From a virus: 49,866 nucleotides of DNA. Shown here piece after piece: positions 15,748-24,141 of the stretch (position 1 is the stretch's first letter; each line of letters starts with the position of its first letter). The notes under the pieces are model-generated. The model was not told the DNA's origin. It saw only the letters and a program-made list of their open reading frames with translations, and did no database searches. Where the stretch lies: IMG/VR virus record IMGVR_UViG_3300036800_000118, positions 1 through 49,866 of that record. One strand, given 5' to 3'. Position numbers and translations under genes: made by a program.

Positions 15748-16317
15748 GGCAGATATCCGCGCTGTCGCGCTGCCGTGGTCCAGCGCGATCTCCCTCGCTC
15801 GGGCACGTCGCCGCGCTTCCGCTGCCGTCCGGCACGCGCGGCAGTCGCGATAACCATCGGGACGGATGTAGGTGTTCGCCGCATTGAACGGGTGACCATT
15901 CGTGCAATGCGTCTTCGCGGCGTTGATGCTGGTCAGGGTATGCCTTGATCCTCTGAGGTTGGTGCGCCGGGTGGCGTCGCGTAGGTGCGCGGGATTCACG
16001 CAGCGCCGGTGAAGACACGCGCCACCCGGGCACGCCGGATCGTGGTTGTGGCATTCGTGGTCGATATCGCCCACTGGCATCTCACCGTAGGTCAGCAGCC
16101 ACGCGATTCGATGCGCCGGTTGTGGCCGTTTGCCGAAGCCGATCTGTCCGTAGCCCGCCTCCACTAGGGAGGCCGTCCAGGGCCAGCAGTCATCCGGCCC
16201 GCGCACATCGACCTTGCTCCAGAAGCGATCCGCGAGGGGCATCACCGGGCGAGCCTTCATCTTGGCGATTGTCTCCGGTGCCCGCGGCTTTCCCTTTGGC
16301 CAAGCCATCTTAATCAT
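15415..16317 (-). CDS. HNH homing endonuclease, antisense insertion
   Basis: 300-residue frame on the minus strand between portal and protease genes. The N-terminus MAWPKGKPRAPETIAKM and DRFWSKV..RGPDDCWPWTAS, then the HNH core (IDHECHNHDPAC...RCVNPAHL), then a Cys knuckle (CTNGHPF...DCRACR) identify a phage HNH homing nuclease. About 190 residues are encoded in the intergenic insert; the remaining 110 come from reading antisense through the portal 3' end, so the original stop seems lost. Start is ATG 16317 or 16308. It probably acts as a selfish element. Confidence 0.85.
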   Translation of the reverse strand: MIKMAWPKGKPRAPETIAKMKARPVMPLADRFWSKVDVRGPDDCWPWTASLVEAGYGQIGFGKRPQPAHRIAWLLTYGEMPVGDIDHECHNHDPACPGGACLHRRCVNPAHLRDATRRTNLRGSRHTLTSINAAKTHCTNGHPFNAANTYIRPDGYRDCRACRTAAEARRRARAREIALDHGSATARISALAAGAGTRGRVAVPVSGTHVVRGAGRSEGGAGRLQLNAVQAGVNEEAEVAVRDGVDDAVGLVAGVDQALDRRGLRLLDRRVVHLVLLEERDVTVVVPELGVGEARHECLQ

Positions 16318-16375
16318 TGTACATCCCGGGCGGGCGACGCTGGCTGCGCCGAACCGCAGAAATGCCGAAAGTAGG

Positions 16376-17629
16376 GTGATTCCGATTTCGCAAATTCAGC
16401 ACGAAGACGCAGCCGTTGCCGCCACAGAGACGATCGACACCGTCACCGTCAACGTGCACACCGACGTGGACACAGACGTGCTCGCAGACGTGCTCGACCG
16501 CGCGACCGGCAGTCAACTCCACGCACGGCCACAGTCGCCGGATAAGTCGACGCCCGACACGATGGACGCCTCCGATGAGGATCGGCCGGCGGTGCTGTGC
16601 CGCAACTGGGCGATCGTCCCCGGCGCGCTCCGCGAGCTCACCGCCCAGCTCACGCCGGCGGCGCGCGTTGACCCGTCGGCGATCATCTCCGCCGGCGACC
16701 AGCACCACGACGGCACGGGTGTGGGCGAGGACGCGGCGCGAGTCGCGATGTTCCAGCGCCGATCCGCGGGGACACGCGCGGCGACGCAGGCCGGCGGTGA
16801 GATCGCGATCCTTCCGCTCCGCGGCACGATCCGCCCGCGCGGGTCGTTCCTGAGCATGCTGTTCGGCGGCGGCGGCGGCCTGCAGAGCTTCCGGGAGGCG
16901 TTCCGGGAGGCGGTCGCGGATACCAACGTCGAGGCGATCGTGATCGATATCGACTCGCCGGGCGGCCTGATCGACCTGGTGCCGGAGGCGAGCGCGGAGA
17001 TCCGCGCGGCGCGCGGCACCAAGAAGATCGTCGCGGTCGCGAACACCCTCGCCGCCAGCGCCGCATATTGGATCGCCGCGCAGGCCGACGAGCTCGTCGT
17101 CACCCCTTCGGGCATGGTCGGCTCGATCGGCGTGTTCACCATCCACGAGGACTTCTCGAAGATGGAGCAGATGATGGGGATCAGCACGACCCTCATCAGC
17201 GCCGGCGAGTACAAGACCGAAGGCAGCCCCTACGGGCCGCTGTCGAAGGGCGCGCAGGCTGCGCTGCAGGACCAGGTCGACCAGCTGTACGCAATGTTCA
17301 CCGGCGCGGTCGCCGAGGGGCGTGGCGTGAAGCAGGAGGCCGTCGCGGCCGGATACGGATCCGGCCGGATCGTGCTCGCCGGCGACGCGCTGCAGATCGG
17401 AATGGTCGACCGCGTCGAGACGCTCGAGGACACCCTCGCGCGTCTCGGGTCAACCCAAGACGACGGTGAAGGGGATGACAGCGCTCCGGCGCTGGATGAC
17501 GAGGGGGACGACGACCTCGACCTCGCGGCGACAGTCCCATCAACGGCGGATAGCTCCGGGCCCACGACGGTCCCGCATGGCTATCTGTATGGCGAGGCGC
17601 GGCGCGAGCAGCCGCCCTGGCGAATCTAG
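16376..17629 (+). CDS. S49-type (SppA/ClpP-fold) capsid maturation protease
   Basis: 417 residues from GTG 16376. The S49 core is clear: VIDIDSPGG, then the catalytic Ser228 in NTLAASAAYWIA, SGMVGSIGV, and Lys280 in SAGEYKTEGSPY forming the Ser/Lys dyad. It would cleave the capsid delta domain during head maturation. The tail is acidic and Thr/Ser-rich. The N-terminus (about residues 20-50) contains ADVLDRATGSQLHAR, which matches the C-terminus of the tape measure protein. ATG 16562 is an alternative start that would omit this part. Confidence 0.9.
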   Translation: MIPISQIQHEDAAVAATETIDTVTVNVHTDVDTDVLADVLDRATGSQLHARPQSPDKSTPDTMDASDEDRPAVLCRNWAIVPGALRELTAQLTPAARVDPSAIISAGDQHHDGTGVGEDAARVAMFQRRSAGTRAATQAGGEIAILPLRGTIRPRGSFLSMLFGGGGGLQSFREAFREAVADTNVEAIVIDIDSPGGLIDLVPEASAEIRAARGTKKIVAVANTLAASAAYWIAAQADELVVTPSGMVGSIGVFTIHEDFSKMEQMMGISTTLISAGEYKTEGSPYGPLSKGAQAALQDQVDQLYAMFTGAVAEGRGVKQEAVAAGYGSGRIVLAGDALQIGMVDRVETLEDTLARLGSTQDDGEGDDSAPALDDEGDDDLDLAATVPSTADSSGPTTVPHGYLYGEARREQPPWRI

Positions 17630-17653
17630 TCCCGATCCACGAAAGGATCAACG

Positions 17654-19141
17654 ATGAAGACCAAGATAGAGCTGCTCGCACGGATCACGGAACTCAAGGA
17701 CCGGATCATCGAGCTCGACAAGCAGTACGAGGGTGCGCTGATCGACCCCGAGTCCCAGGACGGCAAGGAGTGGAACGCGATCAACGCCGAGCATGACCAG
17801 GCGCAGGCGATCGTCGCGCAGATGGACGTCCGCGCGGAGCGCGTCGGTGTCATCTCCAAGGTCGCGGCGAACCGTGAGGAAGGTGCCAGCTTCCACGTCG
17901 GCCGGCCCGGGGTAGCGCGCGGCGAGGACATCTACGACCTGAGCACCATCCGCTCGTCGGTCGCGACCCCCGAGGCTGCCCGCCTCGAGATGCACGACCG
18001 TGCCAAGGCGGCGATCGAGGCCACCCAGTTCCCGCTCGCGGGGGCACCCTCGAGCCAGAAGGGCGAAGGAGCCGGGAAGCGTCCCGACCAGGACGCGATC
18101 CGCGCTCACGTGGAGAACCTCCTCGTGAACTGCGACAACGAGGCCGGTGACCTTGCACGCCGCATCCTCGCGACCGGGAGCCCGACCTACCAGCGGGCGT
18201 TCGGGAAGGCGATCCAGGGGCTGCCGCTGCAGGGCGCCGAGTTCTCGGCCCTGTCCGTCGGCACCGGCTCAGCCGGCGGGTTCGCCGTCCCCTACGTCCT
18301 CGACCCGACGATCATCCCGACGTCCGATCAGGCGGTGAACCCGTACCGGGCGATCTCGCGGATCATTCCGCTCGTCGGATCGAACGAATGGCGCGGAGTG
18401 ACCTCGGCAGGTGTCACCGCTCACCGCCGCAACGAGGGTGACGAGTCCGCCGATGACTCGCCGACGCTCGCTCAGCCGACCGTCCGCCCGCAGCGGGTCG
18501 ACGTTTTCATCCCGTTCTCCATCGAGCTCGAGCAGGATTGGGCCAGTATGGCTTCGGAGCTCGCCCGTTTGATCCAGGACGCCAAGGACGTCGAGGAGGC
18601 CACCTCGTTCACGGTCGGGAACGGCACCGCGCCGAACCCGGAAGGCCTCATCACCAACCTCGCGGCCGCAGGCACGACCACGGTCGTGAAGACGGGCGCG
18701 ACCGCGACATTCGCGTCGACGGACCTCGACCTCGCCGAGGAAGCCCTCGGCCCGAGGTTCCAGGCGCGTGCGCAGTGGGTCGGGCAGCGCGCGACGTACA
18801 ACCTCACGCGTCACTTCGCGACGAACAACGGCCCGGACCTGTGGGTCCGGATCGCCGAGGGACTCGCCCACGGTGGCAACACCGGGCGGACGCTCCTCGG
18901 GTACGCCGCGAACGAGGCGTCCGCGATGGACATCGGCACCGCCACCGGGAAGAACCTACTGGTCCTCGGTGACTTCAACTACTTCGCGATCATCGACCGG
19001 ATCGGGATGCAGATCGAGCTGGTGCAGCACCTCTTCGGCTCGAACGGACGGCCGACGGGCCAGCGCGGGTTCTACGCCTTCTGGCGCAACACCTGCAAGG
19101 TCCTCAGCCCGAACGCGTTCGCGCTCCTCCAGAGCCGCTGA
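17654..19141 (+). CDS. Major capsid protein, HK97 fold
   Basis: 495 residues with AAAGGA upstream of ATG. The first ~65 residues form an acidic coiled coil (ARITELKDRIIELDKQYEG), the expected delta/scaffold domain, with a linker to about residue 195. The HK97 fold begins near SALSVGTGSAGGFAVPYVLDP and includes FIPFSIELEQDWASMASELARLI (E-loop/spine), AQWVGQRATY and GRTLLGYAAN. The mature shell protein would be about 300 residues after cleavage by the protease encoded just upstream. Confidence 0.95.
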   Translation: MKTKIELLARITELKDRIIELDKQYEGALIDPESQDGKEWNAINAEHDQAQAIVAQMDVRAERVGVISKVAANREEGASFHVGRPGVARGEDIYDLSTIRSSVATPEAARLEMHDRAKAAIEATQFPLAGAPSSQKGEGAGKRPDQDAIRAHVENLLVNCDNEAGDLARRILATGSPTYQRAFGKAIQGLPLQGAEFSALSVGTGSAGGFAVPYVLDPTIIPTSDQAVNPYRAISRIIPLVGSNEWRGVTSAGVTAHRRNEGDESADDSPTLAQPTVRPQRVDVFIPFSIELEQDWASMASELARLIQDAKDVEEATSFTVGNGTAPNPEGLITNLAAAGTTTVVKTGATATFASTDLDLAEEALGPRFQARAQWVGQRATYNLTRHFATNNGPDLWVRIAEGLAHGGNTGRTLLGYAANEASAMDIGTATGKNLLVLGDFNYFAIIDRIGMQIELVQHLFGSNGRPTGQRGFYAFWRNTCKVLSPNAFALLQSR

Positions 19142-19171
19142 CACGGCAGCCAACTGCGCCGCCGCGGGGAC

Positions 19172-19190
19172 GGCCCCTTTCACCGGGGTC
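19172..19190 (+). terminator. Possible GC hairpin after capsid gene
   Basis: GGCCCC (19172-19177) can pair with GGGGTC (19185-19190) across a 7-base loop, in the 94-bp gap after the capsid stop. There is no clear T-run, so at most it is a weak attenuator or a stabilising 3' hairpin for the capsid message. Confidence 0.25.
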
Positions 19191-19235
19191 GCCCCTCGCG
19201 GTGCGCGTGCCGAACCGGAAAGGAAGTGAGCCCGG

Positions 19236-19445
19236 ATGGATATCTACCAGGCGAAGCACGGCTTCGCGACGGAGGACCCCGCCGGCGTCAGGGTCCACGT
19301 CGCGCACGGTGACACAGTCCGCGAGGGGCACTGGCTGCTCGCGCAGGTCCCGGACGCGTTCGCGCCGCTCGCGGTGACGTTCGACGTCGAACCGGCACCC
19401 TCGGGTAAGGGCAAGACGCCCGCAGCCGCCGGCGCCGCCAGCTGA
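19236..19445 (+). CDS. Small head-associated hypothetical protein
   Basis: 69 residues with GGAAAGGAAG upstream. It is a beta-rich mini-domain (GVRVHVAHGDTVREGHWLLAQVPDAF) with a Lys/Ala/Pro-rich tail. Proteins of this size and type after the capsid gene are usually small head proteins, but it is not firmly recognised. Confidence 0.55.
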   Translation: MDIYQAKHGFATEDPAGVRVHVAHGDTVREGHWLLAQVPDAFAPLAVTFDVEPAPSGKGKTPAAAGAAS

Positions 19446-19453
19446 GGTCGCGC

Positions 19454-20620
19454 ATGCTCAAGGTGCTGTGGCACTCAACGGCTCCATGGTCAGGCACCGG
19501 GTACGGGCAGCAGACGCGGCTGTTCACCCCGCGAATCCGCGACCTCGGGCATGACGTCGCGATCAGCGCCTACTGGGGGCTCGATGGTGCCGCGATCAGC
19601 TGGGAGGGAATGAAGGTGTTCCCCGGCGACGAGCAGTGGGGAAACCGGTCGTTGCCGCTGTATGCCGACGTGCACCAGGCGGAGGTCGTGATCACGCTGA
19701 TGGACGTGTGGGTGCTCACGAGCAAGAAGCTCTCCGACCTCCCGTTGGCGTGCTGGGTGCCCGTCGACCATCAGCCCACCCCGCCGCGCGTCCTTCAGTT
19801 CTTCGAGAAGACCGGCGCGCGGCCGATCGCGATGTCCCGCTTCGGGGAGCGAATGCTCACCGACGCCGGCCTGGACCCCCTTTACGTCCCCCACGGCGTC
19901 GACACCACCGTCATGCGCCCCCGGCCGGAGAACAGGGCGCGGACCCGCCGGCAGCTGGGGCTACCGGAGGACTCGTTCATCATCGGGATGGTCGCGCAGA
20001 ACCAGGGCAACGCGCCGCCGCGCAAAGCATTCCCGCAGGTGTTCCAGGCATTCGCCCGCTTCCGCGAAAAGCATCCTGACGCGTACATGTTCCTGCACAC
20101 CGACCCCTCAGGCGTGGGGATGAAGTCGGGGGTGTCGCTGCCGCTGCTCGCCGAGGCAGTCGGCCTTCCCGAGGACTCGATCCGGTTCACCGGCTCGGTG
20201 CAATACGAGCTCGGGATGCAACCGCAGGACATGAGCGACCTCTACTCCGCGTTCGACGTGCTCGCGAACCCGTCCTACGGTGAGGGGTTCGGGGTGCCGA
20301 TCATCGAGGCGCAAGCATGCGGCACCCGGGTGGTGGTGACGGACTGCACCGCGATGAGCGAGCTCGTCGGCGACGGCTGGGCCGTCGGCGGCGACCCGTG
20401 GTTCAACGCGCCGCAAGGCGCATTCTGGAAATGCCCGGCTGTCGGAGAGATCCTCGCCGCGTTCGACGACGCGTACGAGCAGCGCGGGCACGGCCCGTCG
20501 GCCGCGGCGCGCGCCTTCGCGCTCGAGTACGACGCCGACCGTGTCCTCGAGGAGTACTGGAAGCCCGCGCTCGCCGAGCTCGCCGCAACACCGGCGGCAC
20601 TGATGAAGGCGTGCGCGTGA
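19454..20620 (+). CDS. Glycosyltransferase, GT4 (GT-B fold)
   Basis: 388 residues. The N-terminal Rossmann half begins LKVLWHSTAPWSGTGYG with the Gly-rich acceptor loop and continues to VPHGVDTTVMRP. The C-terminal nucleotide-sugar half contains EGFGVPIIEAQACGTRVV, the E-x7-E motif of GT4 enzymes. It would transfer a sugar from a nucleotide donor to an unknown acceptor. Placed directly after the capsid genes and followed by further modifying enzymes, it most likely glycosylates a virion protein, as reported for some actinophage capsids. The acceptor is inference. Confidence 0.9.
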   Translation: MLKVLWHSTAPWSGTGYGQQTRLFTPRIRDLGHDVAISAYWGLDGAAISWEGMKVFPGDEQWGNRSLPLYADVHQAEVVITLMDVWVLTSKKLSDLPLACWVPVDHQPTPPRVLQFFEKTGARPIAMSRFGERMLTDAGLDPLYVPHGVDTTVMRPRPENRARTRRQLGLPEDSFIIGMVAQNQGNAPPRKAFPQVFQAFARFREKHPDAYMFLHTDPSGVGMKSGVSLPLLAEAVGLPEDSIRFTGSVQYELGMQPQDMSDLYSAFDVLANPSYGEGFGVPIIEAQACGTRVVVTDCTAMSELVGDGWAVGGDPWFNAPQGAFWKCPAVGEILAAFDDAYEQRGHGPSAAARAFALEYDADRVLEEYWKPALAELAATPAALMKACA

Positions 20621-20844
20621 TGATCCTCGGGACGATCGGGACGGTCCTCATCGTGATAGCCGCGGTCGCGCTCACGGCCGCCGTCCTGCTGCTCCTCGAG
20701 GCCCGCGACACCGGTGGCCACGCCGTGCCGTACGAGCCGGGCAGCCGCGAATGGATTCGCCGCATGAACCTCGACGAAGAACAACAACCCGCCACCGCCG
20801 GCGCGGTCGAGCGAAAGGCGATAGCCGATGACCCCGAACGATGA
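20617..20844 (+). CDS. Small single-TM membrane protein
   Basis: 75 residues starting GTG 20617 or ATG 20620. Residues 2-28 are a strong membrane helix (ILGTIGTVLIVIAAVALTA), followed by a soluble charged tail (EPGSREWIRRMNLDEEQ). It might tether the modification enzymes to the membrane. Overlaps the glycosyltransferase and the next gene. Confidence 0.6.
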   Translation: MMILGTIGTVLIVIAAVALTAAVLLLLEARDTGGHAVPYEPGSREWIRRMNLDEEQQPATAGAVERKAIADDPER

Positions 20845-21517
20845 AACGATTCATCTCGGCGACAGCACCATCCGCAGGCCCCTGGACGCCCTCGGCGCCG
20901 GCGAAGTCCCCGCCGGCTGGGTACCCACCGCCGACGGCCAAGGCGGCTGGGCGTGGGGACCGGCTCCCAACGGGGGGTCAGCAGACGGCGTCCCACGCAT
21001 CGTCAAGTGCCCATTCGCGTTCGACACGCCCGGCATTCTCACGGGAGCCGCGCTATGGACGCCAGCAGTCGGCGATCTGCTCATCGACGCGTGGCTTGAC
21101 ATTGTCACCGCATGGAACGGCACATCACCCATCGGCGATTTCGGCGTGTTCAACGATGGACCGCCCGCCCTCGGCATTTACGCTGGTGCCTGCGGCGCGG
21201 CCGCCGACATGACCAACCAAGATGGCGGCGTCGTTGGTACCGGCACCGAGATCGGCCAGCACCAGAGCGTCCTGTCGGCATTCAACACGCTCAACACTGC
21301 GACCTCCTACCTCGAGGTGAGCGGCACCGCGCTTGTGCACAAGACGATCGTGCCCGCGGACGACATATCCGGCCGCATCATTCCTGGAGCGTTCCTCACC
21401 ACCGACCCCATCAAGTTCTGCGTATCCCAGGACGGGACGCCAACCGGTGCTGATCCCGGCGCGACAGCAGGCGAGGCGACCCTCTACCTCACCGTCGCCA
21501 CGCCAGCCGCGGGCTGA
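20828..21517 (+). CDS. Putative virion surface or decoration protein
   Basis: 229 residues with no enzymatic motif. After a 50-residue Gly/Trp-rich start (GGWAWGPAPNGG) it is beta-rich and Gly/Thr/Asp-rich (LLIDAWLDIVTAWNG, GDFGVFND, LYLTVATPAAG), like small phage fibre or head-decoration proteins. Encoded between two glycosyltransferases, it is a plausible substrate of the cassette. Overlaps the previous gene by 17 bases. Confidence 0.5.
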   Translation: MTPNDETIHLGDSTIRRPLDALGAGEVPAGWVPTADGQGGWAWGPAPNGGSADGVPRIVKCPFAFDTPGILTGAALWTPAVGDLLIDAWLDIVTAWNGTSPIGDFGVFNDGPPALGIYAGACGAAADMTNQDGGVVGTGTEIGQHQSVLSAFNTLNTATSYLEVSGTALVHKTIVPADDISGRIIPGAFLTTDPIKFCVSQDGTPTGADPGATAGEATLYLTVATPAAG

Positions 21518-21542
21518 ACCACGGGGGAGCGAGAAGCCGCAG

Positions 21543-22193
21543 ATGACGGGTCTCACCATTTTGTGTGTCACGAGGTTCGACGCGCACGCTGAGCCGTTCG
21601 TCGTTCGCATGGCCGACCAGGCAGCCATGCTCGGCGCGGGGTTCGTGCTCGGCGCGGACGGGCCGCCGCCCGCCTGGGTTCCCGACACGGCGCACATCGT
21701 CGCGTTGGCGTCTGGCGGGTTCATCGAGTCGGTGCTCGATCAGGCGGTCGCGGCATGCCCGGACGGGTACATCCTCCGCGTCGACGACGACGAGCAGCTC
21801 AGCAGCCCGCTGTTCAGGTGGCTTGAGCGGGGCGGGTACCTCGAGCATGATCATTGGGCGTTCCCGCGGATGCACCTCTGGCCCGACGCCGAACACTACG
21901 TGACGTCCCCGCCGCTGTGGCCCGATCTCCAGACGCGCCTCAGCGTGAAGGCGCTCGCGGGTCAGCGCCGGCGGATCCACGAGGGCAGCCCGTTCGGCAC
22001 CGGGCGGCTCGCCGAGGGGATCGCGATCGAGCATCACAAGTTCCTGGTACGACCACTCGCCGAGCGCGAAGCGCTGCTCGATCACTACGAGGCCCTGCAG
22101 CCCGGCGCCGGCGGCCAACAGTTCGACGCCTTCTCGCTCCCCGAGCGCTACGAGAGCTACTTCCTCGAGGGGATCGAGACGGTCCCGCGGTGA
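21543..22193 (+). CDS. GT2-like glycosyltransferase (GT-A fold)
   Basis: 216 residues with GGGGGAGCGAG upstream. The N-terminus LTILCVTRFDAHAEPFV and the acidic ILRVDDDEQLS (about residues 79-87) correspond to the nucleotide-binding start and DxD metal site of GT-A enzymes. The middle is His/Trp-rich (EHDHWAFPRMHLWPD). Shorter than typical GT2 enzymes and without a C-terminal extension. GTGA-coupled to the methyltransferase, so the two probably act in one pathway. Confidence 0.75.
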   Translation: MTGLTILCVTRFDAHAEPFVVRMADQAAMLGAGFVLGADGPPPAWVPDTAHIVALASGGFIESVLDQAVAACPDGYILRVDDDEQLSSPLFRWLERGGYLEHDHWAFPRMHLWPDAEHYVTSPPLWPDLQTRLSVKALAGQRRRIHEGSPFGTGRLAEGIAIEHHKFLVRPLAEREALLDHYEALQPGAGGQQFDAFSLPERYESYFLEGIETVPR

Positions 22194-22696
22194 ACGCGAA
22201 GGCTGCCCGGCTGCTCGAGGCGCTGGCCGGCCTTCCCCGCGGCGCCGTGATCGTCGAGATCGGGTGCGCGCGCTTCGCAGAGGAGCGCTCGAGCGACGGC
22301 TTCAGCACCGTGCATCTCGCGCACGCCGCGCTCGAGCACGGGTGGGAGCTCCACAGCGTCGACTCAGACCACCACGCGGTCCTCATCGCCGAGGCGCTGA
22401 CCGGCGCCCTGCCGTGCACCGTCCACCACTCAGACGGCGCGGTCTGGCTCGCGGCCGGCCCGCCGATCGATGGGCTCTATCTCGACGGGGACTCAATCCC
22501 CGAGCAGGCCCTCGCGCAGTACCGGGCGGCACATCTCTCGCCGGGCGCGGTGATCGTGGTCGACGACGTGCAGCCGATCGGCGACCATGGGCGCGGAAAG
22601 GGCGAGCTGCTGCTCGACGTCCTCGCCGGCGACGGGTTCACCGTCACGATCGCAGAGACCGAGCCGGGCTACGAAATGGCGGTCGCGAGCCGATGA
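22190..22696 (+). CDS. Class I SAM-dependent methyltransferase
   Basis: 168 residues from GTG, coupled on both sides. Motif I is GAVIVEIGCAR (about residues 18-28), followed by LHSVDSDHHAV (acidic end of beta2), GLYLDGDS and GAVIVVDDVQPIGDHGRGKGE, matching the small Methyltransf_24-type family often found in sugar-modification clusters. It likely O-methylates a sugar or amino-acid group. The substrate is unknown. Confidence 0.8.
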   Translation: MNAKAARLLEALAGLPRGAVIVEIGCARFAEERSSDGFSTVHLAHAALEHGWELHSVDSDHHAVLIAEALTGALPCTVHHSDGAVWLAAGPPIDGLYLDGDSIPEQALAQYRAAHLSPGAVIVVDDVQPIGDHGRGKGELLLDVLAGDGFTVTIAETEPGYEMAVASR

Positions 22697-23475
22697 AGGT
22701 GGAGCTGCCGCACCTCGACGTGATGTGCCTCACCGCATGCAACCTCAAGTGTGTCGGATGCACCAACCTCATGGGAGCCGTCGCGATGGAAATCTGGGCC
22801 GCCGCGGAGATCGAGCATGACGTCGCCGCGGCGGCGGAGGTCATGCACGCCGAGGTTGCGTGCCTGCTCGGCGGGGAACCGACCGCTCATCCTGACCTGG
22901 TGCGGCTGATGCGCTTCACCGCCGGGAGCGGCCTCGCCGAGCGGGTGCAGGTCCTCACGAACGGGATGCGCCTTCACCGGATGAGCGACGAGTTCTGGAC
23001 CGAGCTCGACTGGCTGAAGATCAGCATCTACCCCGGGCGCACACCACCCGAGAACGTCGACCTCGCGACCACCCGCCAGCGCGAGCACGGATTCGAGCTC
23101 ACCTTCTACGACGTCGCGTCCGATCCGTTCCGCGCTGTCCTCACCGACCGGGAGCGCTCCCCGCAGAGCACGCAGGCGGTGTATGACGGCTGCTGGTATC
23201 GCACGTTCACCCGCAAGCTCGAGCGCGGCTACTTCTACCGGTGCTGCACCTCACCGTCGATCTCCCAGACGATCCTCGGCCTCGGACCTGACGCGGACGG
23301 CATCACCCTCGACGGGCTCACCCCGGAGGCGCTGACAGCGTTTCTGGATCGGCGGGAGCCGGCGCGGTCGTGTGCCCGCTGCCACGGTCATCTCGGCCCG
23401 CGGCTCCCCGAGTGGTCTGAGGAGCGCGGCCGGGAGGCGTGGCTGCACGCGTCGACCGTTCCCGCGGGTTCCTGA
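22693..23475 (+). CDS. Radical SAM enzyme
   Basis: 260 residues, ATGA-coupled to the methyltransferase. Cys16, Cys20 and Cys23 (CNLKCVGC) form the CxxxCxxC site for the 4Fe-4S cluster that cleaves SAM. LLGGEPTAHPDLV is the GGEP motif, and VLTNGMRL and LKISIYPG are typical barrel strands. Further cysteines at 167, 184, 185, 227 and 230 could bind a SPASM/twitch-like auxiliary cluster. It is uncommon among virion genes. It may epimerise, dehydrogenate or methylate a sugar or protein side chain made by the cassette; the reaction is inference. Confidence 0.85.
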   Translation: MKVELPHLDVMCLTACNLKCVGCTNLMGAVAMEIWAAAEIEHDVAAAAEVMHAEVACLLGGEPTAHPDLVRLMRFTAGSGLAERVQVLTNGMRLHRMSDEFWTELDWLKISIYPGRTPPENVDLATTRQREHGFELTFYDVASDPFRAVLTDRERSPQSTQAVYDGCWYRTFTRKLERGYFYRCCTSPSISQTILGLGPDADGITLDGLTPEALTAFLDRREPARSCARCHGHLGPRLPEWSEERGREAWLHASTVPAGS

Positions 23476-23498
23476 GCATCGAGAAGGGCGGCCGTTGA

Positions 23499-24140
23499 AT
23501 GGCGAATGAGTATGCGAACCTGAGCGCGCTGAAATCGACGCTCGAGCTGACCGGCGAGACGTTCGCCGACGCCGACCTGTCATTGGGGTTGAGCGCCGCG
23601 AGCCGCGCGATCGATGACATCTGCGAACGCAGGTTCTGGCTTGACGCAGACGCGACCTCGGTGAGGTATTACACGCCGCAGCGCAGCTGGCGGCTCCTCG
23701 AGGTTGATGACCTCGTGACGTTCACGTCGCTCGAGACCGACCCTCACGCCGACGGGACGTTCCCCGACTCGTGGACGCTGAACACCGACTTCGTGTTCGA
23801 GCCGTTGAATGCCGTCGCGGACGGGGAGCCGTTCACGATCATCCGGGTGCACCCGAAGGGGCGGTTTCGCCTGCCGGGCAGCCAGCCCGGGGTGCTGGCC
23901 GGCACGACCCTCCCGCGGTCGGTGAGGGTCACCGGCCGGTTCGGCTGGGCAGCCGTCCCGGACGGCATTCAGCAGGCGACGGTGATCCTCGCGAGCCGCC
24001 TCGCGCGGCGCTCGAGGGAGGCTCCGTTCGGGATCGTGGGTTTCGCGATGGAGGGCGGCTCATCCGCCGCGTCGCTCGCCCGCAACGACCCGGACGTGAT
24101 GATGCTCGTGAAGCCGTTCATCCGGTCGCTGGTTTTCTGA
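23499..24140 (+). CDS. Head-tail connector (gp6-like)
   Basis: 213 residues. The helical N-terminus (YANLSALKSTLELTGE..DADLSLGLSAASRAIDDIC) is the usual adaptor-protein fold that docks under the portal; the rest is beta-rich with a final helix. It closes the head module and begins the neck. Confidence 0.8.
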   Translation: MANEYANLSALKSTLELTGETFADADLSLGLSAASRAIDDICERRFWLDADATSVRYYTPQRSWRLLEVDDLVTFTSLETDPHADGTFPDSWTLNTDFVFEPLNAVADGEPFTIIRVHPKGRFRLPGSQPGVLAGTTLPRSVRVTGRFGWAAVPDGIQQATVILASRLARRSREAPFGIVGFAMEGGSSAASLARNDPDVMMLVKPFIRSLVF

Positions 24141-24141
24141 G

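Noticed and set aside
21125-21724. Long minus-strand frames opposite the modification cassette and elsewhere (for example 29-30 kb, 31-32 kb)
   Set aside because: High-GC shadow frames: Arg/Pro/His-rich, no motifs, no ribosome sites, opposite strongly coding genes.
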